From Halomonas huangheensis (GTDB lineage: Bacteria > Pseudomonadota > Gammaproteobacteria > Pseudomonadales > Halomonadaceae): a DNA stretch of 64,000 nucleotides. Below, one piece after another: positions 53,245-62,483 of this stretch. The notes below the pieces were generated by a model, which ran no database searches, was not told the DNA's origin, and was given only the letters and a program-made list of their open reading frames with translations. Every line of letters starts with the position of its first letter. Positions within the stretch are counted from its first letter, which is position 1. Made by a program: the position numbers and the translations under genes. The stretch lies in the NCBI RefSeq assembly GCF_001431725.1, contig NZ_CP013106.1:62001-126000 (forward strand), in the 5' to 3' direction.

Positions 53245-54792
53245 ATGTCATTCGGAGTCTTATCCCTGTTGCCACCGTTACTGGCGATTCTGCTGGCACT
53301 GGCAACGCGCAACGTTATACCGGCGCTGTTCTGTGGTGTCTGGCTCGGCGCGACCATGCTGGCCGGCTACAATCCGGCGGCAGGTTTCTACAACAGCTTT
53401 TCCGACTTCATCGTGCCCAGCATCGGCGATGAGTGGAATGCCACGGTCCTGATCTACTGTGGCCTGTTCGGGGTACTGATCAGCATTCTGCAACGTACTG
53501 GCGGGGCACATGCCATCGCTCGGGCGATTTCGCGCAAGGTAGCATCGGCGCGTGGCGCACAGGGCGCGACGCTGGGGCTGGGCATGCTGATCTTCTTCGA
53601 GGATTACTTCAACGCCTTGACCGTGGGTAGTGTGATGCGGCCGATCACCGACCGCATGCAGGTCTCGCGGGAAAAGCTCGCCTATATTGTCGATTCCACC
53701 TCGGCTCCCATGTGTCTGTTGGGGCCGGTATCGACCTGGGTGGTGTTCGTGATGGGACTGATCGGTACCCAACTGACCACCATGGGGGCCTCGGGCTCGG
53801 AATATCTGCTCTATCTGTCGACCATTCCGCTGAACTTCTATGCCTGGCTGGCGCTGGGCATGATCTTCTTCATTGTCATCACCCAGTGGGACTTCGGGCC
53901 CATGGCGCGTGCCGAGCGTCGTGCTCGCGAGACCGGCAAACTGATGGAAGATGGTGCCAAGCCGCCGTCAGATACCGAAGCCATGGCGTTGGCTGCGCCT
54001 ACCGACACCGCGAAGAAGCGCAACATGCTGGTGCCGATCGCGGTGCTGTTGGTGATGATTCCACCGCTGTTCCTGTGGACCGGCGACTATCCCAACAATG
54101 ATCTGGTGACAGCGGTAGGGAATGCGGATGGTGGCAAGTCGATCCTGATCGCTACCATGGTGGCGGTGATCGTTGGCCTGAGCATGGGGATCGGGCAGCG
54201 CCTGTTCGACTTCCGCGAAGCCATGGATATCGTGGTCGAAGGCATCAAGAGCATGACTCTGGTCTACATCATTCTGGCGTTGGCATGGTCAATCGGTAGC
54301 GTAACCTCTGAACTGGGAACCGCCGACTACCTGGTGACGCTGACTCAGGCGAATATTCCGGTCAGCCTGGTGCCTGTTCTGCTGTTCCTGATTGCCGCCG
54401 TGGTGGCCTTTACCACTGGCACTTCCTACGGCACCTTCGCGATCATGATTCCGATTGCCATGCCGGTAGCCGCGGCGATGGATATGCCGATGGCGCTGGC
54501 GATTGCCTCGGTATTGAGTGGTGGCATCTTCGGTGACCACTGCTCGCCGATTTCGGATACCACCATCCTGTCGTCGGCCGGCTCCAGTTGTGATCATATC
54601 GACCATGTGCGGACACAGTTGCCCTATGCGCTGACTGCCGGGATTGCGGGGATCGTAGCGTTCTTCGTGGCGGGTATAACGGCAACGGTCTGGGTGGGTG
54701 CGCTCAGTGGTGTGGCGACCATGCTGATCATTGCTCTGATCTTGCGCCGGGTCTGGCAACCGGTATCAAAACAGCAGGCTCAGACGAGCTGA
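53245..54792 (+). CDS. NhaC-type Na+/H+ antiporter family protein
   Basis: 515 residues from ATG 53245; an upstream in-frame ATG at 53176 lacks an SD. About twelve membrane segments are visible. Motifs include FFEDYFNALTVGSVMRP and the C-terminal GGIFGDHCSPISDTTILSS that marks the NhaC family. Members exchange Na+ for H+ or carry organic solutes such as malate-lactate. A halophile would use it for sodium homeostasis, but transport of another solute cannot be excluded. A strong hairpin follows. Confidence 0.88.
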   Translation: MSFGVLSLLPPLLAILLALATRNVIPALFCGVWLGATMLAGYNPAAGFYNSFSDFIVPSIGDEWNATVLIYCGLFGVLISILQRTGGAHAIARAISRKVASARGAQGATLGLGMLIFFEDYFNALTVGSVMRPITDRMQVSREKLAYIVDSTSAPMCLLGPVSTWVVFVMGLIGTQLTTMGASGSEYLLYLSTIPLNFYAWLALGMIFFIVITQWDFGPMARAERRARETGKLMEDGAKPPSDTEAMALAAPTDTAKKRNMLVPIAVLLVMIPPLFLWTGDYPNNDLVTAVGNADGGKSILIATMVAVIVGLSMGIGQRLFDFREAMDIVVEGIKSMTLVYIILALAWSIGSVTSELGTADYLVTLTQANIPVSLVPVLLFLIAAVVAFTTGTSYGTFAIMIPIAMPVAAAMDMPMALAIASVLSGGIFGDHCSPISDTTILSSAGSSCDHIDHVRTQLPYALTAGIAGIVAFFVAGITATVWVGALSGVATMLIIALILRRVWQPVSKQQAQTS

Positions 54793-54840
54793 GTGCTGAA
54801 GTGTCGAAAAGAAAGAATACACTGCAACGAATGTGCTGAA

Positions 54841-54876
54841 ACCATCAGGCCCCGCTTTCGAGCGGGGCCTGATGGT
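54841..54876. terminator. Strong bidirectional hairpin between nhaC and ribA
   Basis: A 16-bp perfect inverted repeat with a TTCG tetraloop (ACCATCAGGCCCCGCT / complement) lies between convergent genes. It is the most stable hairpin seen in the window, despite no long T tract on the right. Confidence 0.85.
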
Positions 54877-54921
54877 TGGTAAGCAGCGTTCATGAACGCG
54901 GTCATGTTCCTGTCTGCTGAC

Positions 54922-55557
54922 TCACGGTTTACGCTCGATATCGATGTCGTCAGCCGGCACGAAGTCAGCCAGTGCAATCATGTGGCCGAGCTTGCCGGCC
55001 TTGGTGGCCAGGTAGTGTTCGTTATGCGGATTGAGTCCGGTGGTCAGAGAGACGCGCTCAACAATATCGACACCGGCCTCGCTCAGTGCGTCGACCTTGC
55101 GCGGATTGTTGGTCATCAGTCGCAGCCCCTTGACGCCAAGATGATCGAGCATCGGAATGCACAGATCATAGCGGCGCAGGTCGGCGGCAAAGCCAAGGCG
55201 CTCGTTGGCTTCGACGGTGTCTGCACCCTGATCCTGGAGATGATAGGCACGGATCTTGTTGAGCAGGCCAATGCCGCGTCCTTCCTGGCGAAGGTACAGA
55301 ATCACACCGCGGCCTTCCTCGGCAACGCGCTTCATGGCTTCCTGAAGCTGGTAGCCACAGTCACAGCGCATCGAGAACAGGGCGTCTCCGGTGAGACATT
55401 CGGAATGCACCCGGCCGAGTACGGGCTGTCCATCGGCGATATCGCCGAGAGTCAGGGCAATATGATCCTTGCCGGTGGCTTCATCTTCGAAGCCATGCAT
55501 GGTGAAGGTAGCCCAGGGAGTGGGCAAGCGGGAGGCGGCGATGAAACGAATCGTCAC
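54922..55557 (-). CDS. ribA: GTP cyclohydrolase II
   Basis: 211 residues from GTG 55557, chosen because GAGG lies seven bases upstream and the length fits E. coli RibA; GTG 55581 is an alternative. Zinc-binding Cys residues are in [20 protein letters not shown], and the catalytic segment is [15 protein letters not shown]. It opens GTP in the first riboflavin step. It is a stand-alone RibA without a fused RibB domain. No FMN riboswitch was seen in the 131-bp gap to hemE. Confidence 0.95.
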   Translation of the reverse strand: MTIRFIAASRLPTPWATFTMHGFEDEATGKDHIALTLGDIADGQPVLGRVHSECLTGDALFSMRCDCGYQLQEAMKRVAEEGRGVILYLRQEGRGIGLLNKIRAYHLQDQGADTVEANERLGFAADLRRYDLCIPMLDHLGVKGLRLMTNNPRKVDALSEAGVDIVERVSLTTGLNPHNEHYLATKAGKLGHMIALADFVPADDIDIERKP

Positions 55558-55688
55558 GGGGTACCTCAGTGTCAGGACCACGGCAAAGCCGATGGGAGGG
55601 CGCTTATTCTACCAGCATACGCTGCTCGCCTCACGACCGTGTGAGGTGAGGTACAATACACTGAGAATTTCGCGAGGATGATGTCCGA

Positions 55689-56765
55689 ATGGAACTGAAA
55701 AACGACCGTTTCCTGCGTGCCCTTGCGCGTCAGCCTGTCGACCGCACTCCAGTCTGGATGATGCGTCAGGCTGGCCGCTACCTGCCTGAGTATCGAGAAG
55801 TGCGAGGTCAGGCGGGGGATTTCATGAGTCTGTGCCGTGACACTGATCGTGCCTGCGAGGTTACCTTGCAGCCACTGGAGCGTTACGCACTGGATGCTGC
55901 GATCCTGTTCTCGGACATTCTGACTATCCCTGATGCCATGGGGCTTGGGCTGTACTTCGAGACTGGAGAAGGCCCGAAGTTTCGCAAGACCGTACGCACC
56001 GAAGCGGATGTTGTGGCCTTGAAGGAGCCCGAGGCCGAACGTGACCTGGACTATGTGATGCGTGCCGTGTCGACCATTCGCCGTGAACTGAATGGCCGCG
56101 TGCCTCTGATCGGTTTCTCCGGCAGTCCCTGGACGCTGGCTACCTATATGGTGGAAGGTGGTTCGAGCAAGGACTTTCGGCATGTGAAGTCGATGCTTTA
56201 CGGTGCCCCGGACACCATGCACCAGTTGCTCGACAAGCTGGCCCATTCGGTCACCGATTATCTCAATGCGCAGATTCGTGCCGGAGCACAAGCGGTACAG
56301 ATCTTCGATACCTGGGGAGGGACGCTCTCGACTCCCGCGTATCGTGAGTTCTCGCTCAGCTATATGGAGCAGATTGTTGCCGGCTTGATTCGTGAACACG
56401 ATGGGCGTCGCGTGCCGGTGATCCTGTTCACCAAGAACGGTGGGCAGTGGCTCGAGGATATTGCCGAGACTGGTGCCGATGCGGTTGGATTGGACTGGAC
56501 GACCGAAATGTCCAATGCTCGTGCCCGAGTCGGCCACAAGGTTGCGTTGCAGGGCAACCTCGATCCCAATGTATTGTTTGCCAGCCCGGCGGCGATTCGC
56601 GCCGAGGTGGGGCGGATTCTCGATAGCTATGGTGAGGGGCCAGGCCACATCTTCAACCTCGGTCACGGCATCAGTCAGTTCACTGACCCGCGTAGTGTCG
56701 ATGCGTTTGTCGATGCTCTGCATGAACTGAGCCCGGCGTATCACAGCCAGATCGCGACAGCCTGA
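55689..56765 (+). CDS. hemE: Uroporphyrinogen decarboxylase
   Basis: 358 residues. Signature [18 protein letters not shown] at the N-terminus, with [30 protein letters not shown] (catalytic Asp) and [13 protein letters not shown]. It makes coproporphyrinogen III in heme synthesis. A TACAAT box at 55652-55657 may be its -10 element. It overlaps the downstream vanZ-like gene by one base (TGATG). Confidence 0.97.
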   Translation: MELKNDRFLRALARQPVDRTPVWMMRQAGRYLPEYREVRGQAGDFMSLCRDTDRACEVTLQPLERYALDAAILFSDILTIPDAMGLGLYFETGEGPKFRKTVRTEADVVALKEPEAERDLDYVMRAVSTIRRELNGRVPLIGFSGSPWTLATYMVEGGSSKDFRHVKSMLYGAPDTMHQLLDKLAHSVTDYLNAQIRAGAQAVQIFDTWGGTLSTPAYREFSLSYMEQIVAGLIREHDGRRVPVILFTKNGGQWLEDIAETGADAVGLDWTTEMSNARARVGHKVALQGNLDPNVLFASPAAIRAEVGRILDSYGEGPGHIFNLGHGISQFTDPRSVDAFVDALHELSPAYHSQIATA

Positions 56766-57151
56766 TGCCGAAGGGCATGACGACAGGAATCCGTACATTA
56801 CTTGATCGACGGCGAATGTGGAGGTGGTTGGCGATACTGGCGGCACTGATCATCGCCGTTGGCAGTTTGATGCCGGGTTCTGAGCTGCCCGATAGTCTGC
56901 CTTCTGACAAGATCAACCATCTGCTGGGCTATGCGGGCCTGGCAGCGCTGATTGCGTTGTCGGGTCGGCGTTATGGGTGGGCGGCTGTGCTGGCGGTAGG
57001 ATTCGGCGTGGTGATTGAATGGGCGCAGCTTCATGTGCCGGGCCGCAGTGGTGCCGATCTGCCGGATATCGCTGCCAACTCGGTAGGGGCGCTGCTGGGA
57101 GTGGGAAGTGTGGCCTGGCTTGCTCGGCGCTGTCGTTCTGATCAGGCTTGA
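56765..57151 (+). CDS. VanZ-like family membrane protein
   Basis: 128 residues with about four membrane segments. VanZ signature: SDKINHLLGYAGLAAL followed by VIEWAQLHVPGRSGADLPDIAANSVGALLG. The start overlaps the hemE stop (TGATG), suggesting translational coupling. In enterococci VanZ gives teicoplanin resistance; in most bacteria its role is unknown. A terminator follows. Confidence 0.88.
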   Translation: MPKGMTTGIRTLLDRRRMWRWLAILAALIIAVGSLMPGSELPDSLPSDKINHLLGYAGLAALIALSGRRYGWAAVLAVGFGVVIEWAQLHVPGRSGADLPDIAANSVGALLGVGSVAWLARRCRSDQA

Positions 57152-57170
57152 GCTGAGGTGCAGTACAAGG

Positions 57171-57194
57171 ACGGGGCGCATTGCGCCCCGTTTT
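57171..57194 (+). terminator. Intrinsic terminator after hemE-vanZ
   Basis: The hairpin ACGGGGCGCA / TGCGCCCCGT (57171-57191) is followed by TTTC. It can also serve the convergent gene at 57214. Confidence 0.85.
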
Positions 57195-57213
57195 CGTTGC
57201 AGCTCACGACAGG

Positions 57214-57723
57214 TTACAGGCTGGGTTCGCGGCGCCCCGGGTCGTTGTCGTTGCCGTTGCCGGTGTTGGTGGCATCGACGTTCAGCCCCGGCTCACGTTG
57301 ACGACGCTGGGCCAGGGTCTCGGCACGACGTTTTACCCGGGCGGTGCCCACCGCCGAATCGTCGTCACTCAGAACCTGCCCCTGAGAAGTCCAGGCTTGC
57401 TCATTGTCGTGTACGGCGGGGCGACGCTCAAAGGAGCGTGTGACCACTGCTGATGCGGAGAAGCCGGCACGCTGGTTAGCCAGGTGATGGGGCAGCAGCC
57501 ACAGCTCAGCGACCAACCGCAGAGCGACCATCACCAGCAACATGATGCCCAGGCCAATGACCAACGGTGGCCAGGCGTCAGCCCAGCTGGTAGCTGTCAT
57601 CCACGGCGTGCGTGGTATCAGCCACCAAAGTCCCGCAACCATAACGCCCAACTGCAGTACCGCATGGCAGAACAACAGGGTGCCTCGGGAAAGAGGGGCG
57701 CTGGGGTAGAAAAACTGGCGCAT
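57214..57723 (-). CDS. Small membrane protein, DUF4282-like
   Basis: 169 residues from ATG 57723 with SD GGAGGA eight bases upstream; the longer frame to 57867 lacks an SD. Two membrane helices (about residues 17-35 and 47-67) are followed by RLVAELWLLPHHL, reminiscent of DUF4282 proteins. The C-terminal 80 residues are charged and rich in Arg, Asp and Asn, ending GNGNDNDPGRREPSL, probably disordered. The function is unknown. Confidence 0.6.
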   Translation of the reverse strand: MRQFFYPSAPLSRGTLLFCHAVLQLGVMVAGLWWLIPRTPWMTATSWADAWPPLVIGLGIMLLVMVALRLVAELWLLPHHLANQRAGFSASAVVTRSFERRPAVHDNEQAWTSQGQVLSDDDSAVGTARVKRRAETLAQRRQREPGLNVDATNTGNGNDNDPGRREPSL

Positions 57724-57983
57724 GGGTAAATGTCCTCCAGGGGTTGGCTGTGCGTGCGCCAACCAATTGCGACTATCCTTGCTGCGCTGACGTTTCCCGT
57801 CTTGTGGGAAGCATCTGCGCTTGAGCAGAGTTGCGAATGCTACCGCAAAGGAGGTCGTGATCGTCACTGTCCGTAATGGGCGACGCTATTGTCGCCGGCA
57901 ACGATCAGTTGACGCCCCGTTGGAGCGTTGCCATGGTGGAGGGGTAGTGCTTCCCGCCATTTCACCTGCTGCGAGGATTGCCG

Positions 57984-58409
57984 ATGACGACCTATATCGT
58001 GGTGGCCGACGCGGCCCGCGCTCGTATTTTCACGAGACTGGGACACAAGCTTAGTGAACAGGAAGACCTGGTGCACGCCGAGGGGCGTTTACACGAAGGC
58101 GACCTGGTAACCGACAACGGAGGGGATTCGAGCGTTCATTCGTCAGCGTCTCGTTCATCAGGGGGTGACTCGGTAGCCACCGTGCACCATGAGGAGATAT
58201 TTGCTCGCGAGGTTGCCGGACGTCTGTATCGCGCACGCGTCGATAATCACCTGAAAAAGTTGATTCTGGTCGCGCCACCGGGCTTTCTCGGTCAGTTACG
58301 TGACAAGCTTGATGCGCCTACCACCAAACTGGTCATCCACTCATTACCCAAGGATCTCACCAAAGCCAGCAATGAAGAGATCGCTGAAGCTGTTGATGAT
58401 CTGCGCTGA
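57984..58409 (+). CDS. Host attachment protein family (baeRF-like)
   Basis: 141 residues from ATG 57984, GAGGA upstream. N-terminal TTYIVVADAARARIFTR is the family signature; the C-terminal half has LILVAPPGFLGQLRD and HSLPKDLTKASNEEI. The domain was named from Agrobacterium plant-attachment proteins and is related to the release-factor eRF1 middle domain. A Ser/Gly-rich linker (SSVHSSASRSSGGDSV) lies at about residues 50-65. The function here is unknown. Confidence 0.82.
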   Translation: MTTYIVVADAARARIFTRLGHKLSEQEDLVHAEGRLHEGDLVTDNGGDSSVHSSASRSSGGDSVATVHHEEIFAREVAGRLYRARVDNHLKKLILVAPPGFLGQLRDKLDAPTTKLVIHSLPKDLTKASNEEIAEAVDDLR

Positions 58410-58504
58410 GAGTCACCGCTGAGCAATGTGATCCGAGCCGGTACTGACTAGTGATGCCGGCTCACTTGTTCTGGTATGTCTTCTTCCCTCATTTTTCCCT
58501 GGTG

Positions 58505-59431
58505 TCAGGGAATATGCGGCAGGTCAATTTCGTCACTGCGCTTGATGCCTTCGGTCATCCTGCGGCATTGGCGGAGAAATTCCCGCATGCCCGCTGCCAG
58601 ATACTTGTGACGGTGCCAGATGAAGGTGAACTGTCGGCTGAGGTCGAGTTCGGGGGTGGGGATCGGCGTCAGGCTACCGCGTCGGAAGGCATCACGCAGG
58701 GCCAGTCGCGACACACAGCCGATACCGAGCCCCGACTCCACCGCACGCTTGATGCCTTCGGTATGCTCCAACTCCAGTAAGGTATTGAAACGGCCTCGTC
58801 GGTGGCGAGCGGCTTGCTCCAGCGTCAGCCGTGTCCCGGAACCTTCCTCACGCATGATCCAGGCTTCGCGCAACAGTCGGTCGAGTTCCACCGGCCCCTG
58901 ATTGGCCAGCGGATGGCGCGGCGAGCAGAACACCACCAGGTCATCCTCGACCCAGGGCTGGGTAATCACTTCCTCTTCCTCGCACTGTCCCTCGATCAAG
59001 CCAAGGTCGAGCTCGTGATGGCGGATGCTGTCGATGATCGTACGAGTATTGCGAACCTTCAGACGCACGCGGCTACCGGGATGGCGCTGCATGAAGTCGC
59101 TGATCAACAGCGTGGCGAGATAATTGCCGATCGTCAGCGTGGCGCCGACATCCAGGTGCCCGATGCCCTGCTGGCCGCGCAGTAGTTCCTCGACTTCTTC
59201 GGCGCGGTCGAGCAATGCCACGGCCTTGGGCAATAACTGGAACCCCAGTGCATTGAGCTTGAGGCGCTTGCCGATGCGGTCAAGCAGCTGGCAATCAAAC
59301 TGGCGCTCGAGTTCGGCCAGAGCGGTGCTGGCTGCGGACTGTGACAGGGATAGCGAGCGGGCTGCGCGTGACACACTCTCGTGTTGGGCTACAGCCACGA
59401 AGACTTCGAGCTGGCGCAGGGTGTAGCGCAT
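58505..59431 (-). CDS. finR: LysR-family regulator FinR
   Basis: 308 residues. The helix-turn-helix is ESVSRAARSLSLSQSAASTALAELE. The effector domain is CysB/YwfK-like (LDLGLIEGQCEEEEV, GSGTRLTLEQAA, VESGLGIGCVSRLALRD). It is divergent from fpr, as finR is in Pseudomonas, where it activates fpr under oxidative stress. A 17-bp dyad lies between the two genes. The assignment rests on this synteny and on sequence type. Confidence 0.85.
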   Translation of the reverse strand: MRYTLRQLEVFVAVAQHESVSRAARSLSLSQSAASTALAELERQFDCQLLDRIGKRLKLNALGFQLLPKAVALLDRAEEVEELLRGQQGIGHLDVGATLTIGNYLATLLISDFMQRHPGSRVRLKVRNTRTIIDSIRHHELDLGLIEGQCEEEEVITQPWVEDDLVVFCSPRHPLANQGPVELDRLLREAWIMREEGSGTRLTLEQAARHRRGRFNTLLELEHTEGIKRAVESGLGIGCVSRLALRDAFRRGSLTPIPTPELDLSRQFTFIWHRHKYLAAGMREFLRQCRRMTEGIKRSDEIDLPHIP

Positions 59432-59479
59432 GACAGGACTCCCAATGACAGAGGTCCTTGTCAGTCTATATCTATGTTA

Positions 59480-59496
59480 TGGATAAGTCATATCCA
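59480..59496. promoter_or_regulatory. Candidate FinR box
   Basis: TGGATA-N5-TATCCA in the finR-fpr gap, 6-bp arms with a 5-nt centre; the spacing fits a LysR-type T-N11-A box. It lies about 110 bp from the fpr start. Confidence 0.6.
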
Positions 59497-59605
59497 CACA
59501 ATTCATTTAACAGATAAATAGCCGGAGCTTAGAATTCTCTGCAAGTCATCATTGTCTTGTTTATTCCTTATGGGAATATGCAGCGCATCTTTTCGAGGAG
59601 TCGGC

Positions 59606-60382
59606 ATGAGCAAATTTGCCCTGGAAGAAGTTCTCAGTGTCCACCACTGGAACGATAGCCTGTTCACCTTCCGCACTACCCGCGAGCGTAGCCTGCGGTT
59701 CAAGAATGGTCAGTTCGTCATGATCGGTCTGGAAGTGGCCGGCAAGCCGCTGATGCGCGCCTATTCCGTAGCGAGCCCCAACTATGAAGACCATCTCGAG
59801 TTCTTCTCGATCAAGGTGCCTGATGGTCCACTGACCTCGCGTCTGCAGCACCTCAAGGTCGGCGACCAGATCATGGTCAGTCGCAAGCCGACCGGTACGC
59901 TGGTGTGTGACGACCTGCTGCCGGGTCGTAACCTCTACATGCTGTCTACGGGCACAGGCCTGGCGCCGTTCATGAGCCTGATCCAGGATCCGGAAGTCTA
60001 CGAGCGCTACGAGAAGGTGGTATTGGTGCATGGCGTGCGTAACGTCAATGAACTGGCCTATGCCGATTTCATCACCAAGGATCTGCCGGCGCACGAGTAT
60101 CTGGGTGAAGAGATCGCCGAGAAGCTGGTCTACTACCCGACCGTGACCCGTGAAGAATTCCACACCATGGGCCGCCTGACCGACCATATCCGTAGCGGAA
60201 AGTTGACGGAAGACAAGGGCCTGCCGCCCATCGATCCCAAGCAGGATCGTGCCATGATCTGCGGCAGCCCGGCGATGCTCGATGATACCAGCGCACTGCT
60301 GGACGAGCTGGGCTTCAACATTTCGCCACGCATGGGCGAGCCCGGCGACTATGTCATCGAGCGTGCCTTCGTCGAGAAGTAA
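59606..60382 (+). CDS. fpr: Ferredoxin-NADP(+) reductase
   Basis: 258 residues from ATG 59606 with SD GAGGAG, the same length as Pseudomonas Fpr. FAD-binding RAYSVASPNYEDHLEFF, NADP-binding LSTGTGLAPFMSLIQDPEVY and MICGSPAMLDDTSALL are intact, with the C-terminal VIERAFVEK typical of the bacterial subclass. It moves electrons between NADPH and ferredoxin or flavodoxin, and helps in oxidative stress and Fe-S repair. The divergent LysR gene supports FinR control. Confidence 0.95.
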   Translation: MSKFALEEVLSVHHWNDSLFTFRTTRERSLRFKNGQFVMIGLEVAGKPLMRAYSVASPNYEDHLEFFSIKVPDGPLTSRLQHLKVGDQIMVSRKPTGTLVCDDLLPGRNLYMLSTGTGLAPFMSLIQDPEVYERYEKVVLVHGVRNVNELAYADFITKDLPAHEYLGEEIAEKLVYYPTVTREEFHTMGRLTDHIRSGKLTEDKGLPPIDPKQDRAMICGSPAMLDDTSALLDELGFNISPRMGEPGDYVIERAFVEK

Positions 60383-60430
60383 GCCGCGCTTGACCAGGCC
60401 CTGCCACTGCCGGTAAGGCCGTTGAAACTC

Positions 60431-60468
60431 ACAGCCCCGGGAGCATTACTGCTCCCGGGGCTGTTTCG
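60431..60468 (+). terminator. Terminator after fpr
   Basis: A 15-bp perfect inverted repeat (ACAGCCCCGGGAGCA / complement) with a 4-nt loop is followed by TTCGTT. It also fits as terminator for the convergent VOC gene. Confidence 0.85.
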
Positions 60469-60473
60469 TTGTC

Positions 60474-60507
60474 GGCCTGTGCTGAATAGGGGCTGTGCTG
60501 AATAAGG
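60474..60507. repeat. Two tandem 17-bp repeats
   Basis: GGCCTGTGCTGAATAGG (60474-60490) and GGCTGTGCTGAATAAGG (60491-60507) lie just after the fpr terminator and before the VOC gene stop. Confidence 0.75.
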
Positions 60508-60513
60508 GCTGCG

Positions 60514-60918
60514 TCAGGAAAGGCGCTGTCCCGAGACACTGGGATGGTAGAGCGGCTGTACGCTGTTGCCGTCCGGGTCGAGGCAGTAGAAGCTGCGTCC
60601 CCCATCCGCATGATCGTGAGGCTCACGGGTGATGCGAGCACCGGACTCACTCAGCCAGGCATACCATGCATCGACATCCTCGCGCTGATCGACAACAAAA
60701 CCGAAATGGTCGAGCCGCTGTGGGTCCTTGCCTGTGGCCTGACGAGCGCGACTGAGCGACAGGTTGTCATTGCCGAGGGTCAAGTAGACCAGGTCGTCGT
60801 GAGCGCGACGCAGGATCTGCATTCCCAGTAGCTCGACATAGAAGCGCTCACAGGCCTCCAGATCCTGAACTTGCAGGGCGATATGGCGCATGCCATTGAG
60901 AGGGGCTGGTCGTGACAT
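60514..60918 (-). CDS. VOC/glyoxalase-fold protein
   Basis: 134 residues, two beta-alpha-beta-beta-beta modules. First-module metal His in RHIALQVQDLEACERFY, second-module His in LDHFGFVVDQRED. The final ligand usually seen as Glu in DPDGNxIE reads DPDGNSVQ here, so the metal site may be altered. GGGAG precedes the start. Family members include glyoxalase I, extradiol dioxygenases and fosfomycin-resistance proteins; the substrate is unknown. Confidence 0.85.
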   Translation of the reverse strand: MSRPAPLNGMRHIALQVQDLEACERFYVELLGMQILRRAHDDLVYLTLGNDNLSLSRARQATGKDPQRLDHFGFVVDQREDVDAWYAWLSESGARITREPHDHADGGRSFYCLDPDGNSVQPLYHPSVSGQRLS

Positions 60919-61020
60919 CTTGCAGGCTCCCGAAGGGTTGGATAGTGTTGTTGGAAATTATTTCCATAATGCGCGGCGTAACGCTGCGAGGCAACCCCTC
61001 TACCCACAGGAATGTCAAAC

Positions 61021-61326
61021 ATGTACTGCATCATCGTCAGAACACAGCTCAAGCCCGGCAATCGCGAACGCTTTCTCGGCGCCATGCTCGACAATGCCAG
61101 GGCCTCGGTTCGTGATGAGCCGGGATGCCTGGTATTCGATGTCATCGAGGATCGTGATACCCCGGACTGCTTCCATCTCTATGAGATCTACCGTGACGAA
61201 CAGGCGCTGGCCGAGCATAAGCAGACGCCACACTATCGCGCTTCACGGGAAGTGGTAACGCCGTTGATCGCGGAACAGAGCGTGATTCGAGCGGATGTTC
61301 TGGCCTGTAATCCCGAGAGTCGCTGA
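61021..61326 (+). CDS. Antibiotic biosynthesis monooxygenase (ABM) domain protein
   Basis: 101 residues from ATG 61021; the ATG at 61012 touches the SD and is unlikely. ABM fold: YCIIVRTQLKPGNRERFL, SVRDEPGCLVFDVIED, FHLYEIYRDEQALAEHKQT, the pattern of YgiN/ActVA-Orf6-type quinol monooxygenases. It is divergent from the VOC gene, so the pair may share a function, for example with quinones or reactive aldehydes (inference). Confidence 0.87.
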   Translation: MYCIIVRTQLKPGNRERFLGAMLDNARASVRDEPGCLVFDVIEDRDTPDCFHLYEIYRDEQALAEHKQTPHYRASREVVTPLIAEQSVIRADVLACNPESR

Positions 61327-61419
61327 ACATCAGTCGTGATCCCGGCCGGGTAGGCTGTGTACACTGTGCGGTCGACGGGTCAGATCCGCGCCCGGCAATA
61401 TCGATCACGGGGAGAGCCC

Positions 61420-61632
61420 ATGCATCCTGAGGACCTTGAGAAGTTGGTCACCATGACCATGCCGTTTGGCAAATATGTGGGCACGACAATTGCTGACCTA
61501 CCCGGCCCCTATCTCAACTGGTTCGCGCGTGAGGGGTTTCCACAAGGGGAGATCGGGCGCCTGCTGGCGCTGATGCATGAAATCGACCACAACGGTTTGA
61601 GTGACCTTCTGGAACCCCTGCGCAAGCGCTGA
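61420..61632 (+). CDS. DUF3820 family small protein
   Basis: 70 residues from ATG 61420 (GGGGAGAG upstream); the longer frame to 61357 lacks an SD. Nearly the whole length is the DUF3820 signature: MPFGKYVGTTIADLPGPYL, NWFAREGFPQGEIGRLLALM, HEIDHNGL. Relatives have been linked to quorum-sensing-regulated virulence factors in Pseudomonas, but no activity is established. Confidence 0.88.
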   Translation: MHPEDLEKLVTMTMPFGKYVGTTIADLPGPYLNWFAREGFPQGEIGRLLALMHEIDHNGLSDLLEPLRKR

Positions 61633-61645
61633 CTCTCCCCTGTAT

Positions 61646-61686
61646 ATGAAGATCCCCACCAGCCCGAGACTGATGGGGATCTTCAT
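61646..61686 (+). terminator. Hairpin after DUF3820
   Basis: The 13-bp stem ATGAAGATCCCCA / TGGGGATCTTCAT (61646-61658, 61674-61686) with a 15-nt loop lies 13 bp after the stop. Confidence 0.65.
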
Positions 61687-61689
61687 GCT

Positions 61690-61724
61690 GCTCGTCGCTC
61701 GTCGCTCGTCGCTCGTCGCTCGTC
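61690..61724. repeat. Heptanucleotide repeat (GCTCGTC)5
   Basis: Five perfect 7-bp copies; the reverse complement is GACGAGC, i.e. the rotation GAGCGAC, one base different from the GAGCTAC array at 50788. It lies between a hairpin and the glnK stop, three bases from it. Confidence 0.95.
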
Positions 61725-61727
61725 GCG

Positions 61728-62262
<535 letters not shown>

Positions 62263-62265
62263 AGC

Positions 62266-62306
62266 CAAGGCAAGGGCAAGGGCAAGGACAAGGACAAGGA
62301 CAAGGA
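62266..62306. repeat. Hexanucleotide repeat (CAAGGR)n
   Basis: A 5-base partial copy, then CAAGGG twice and CAAGGA four times, directly follows the heptamer array. Confidence 0.9.
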
Positions 62307-62417
62307 GTATTCCGCTGCGCCTGGGCTGAGCCTCGGAGCTTTTGTCGGTGAGCCATGGAGATGACATTGAGCAACTCGTGGCCCGTGGCGCGAAGCTCGC
62401 TGCCTGAGACCAGCCAT

Positions 62418-62440
62418 AAAAAAGACCCCCGAAGGGGCCA
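62418..62440 (-). terminator. Intrinsic terminator of amtB
   Basis: On the minus strand a GGCCCC / GGGGTC stem with a TTCG-like loop is followed by six T residues. It lies 44 bp past the amtB stop and separates it from glnK. Confidence 0.85.
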
Positions 62441-62483
62441 GGTGGAGCACGCCAGCTCACTGGTGTCGCGGGTAACCTTGAGG

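Noticed and set aside
55558..55688. An FMN riboswitch ahead of ribA.
   Set aside because: The gap is only 131 bp and shared with hemE, and no RFN-like conserved segments were seen.
55572..56846. A 424-residue antisense frame inside hemE.
   Set aside because: It is opposite hemE and extends into vanZ and the promoter gap. No domain pattern is seen.
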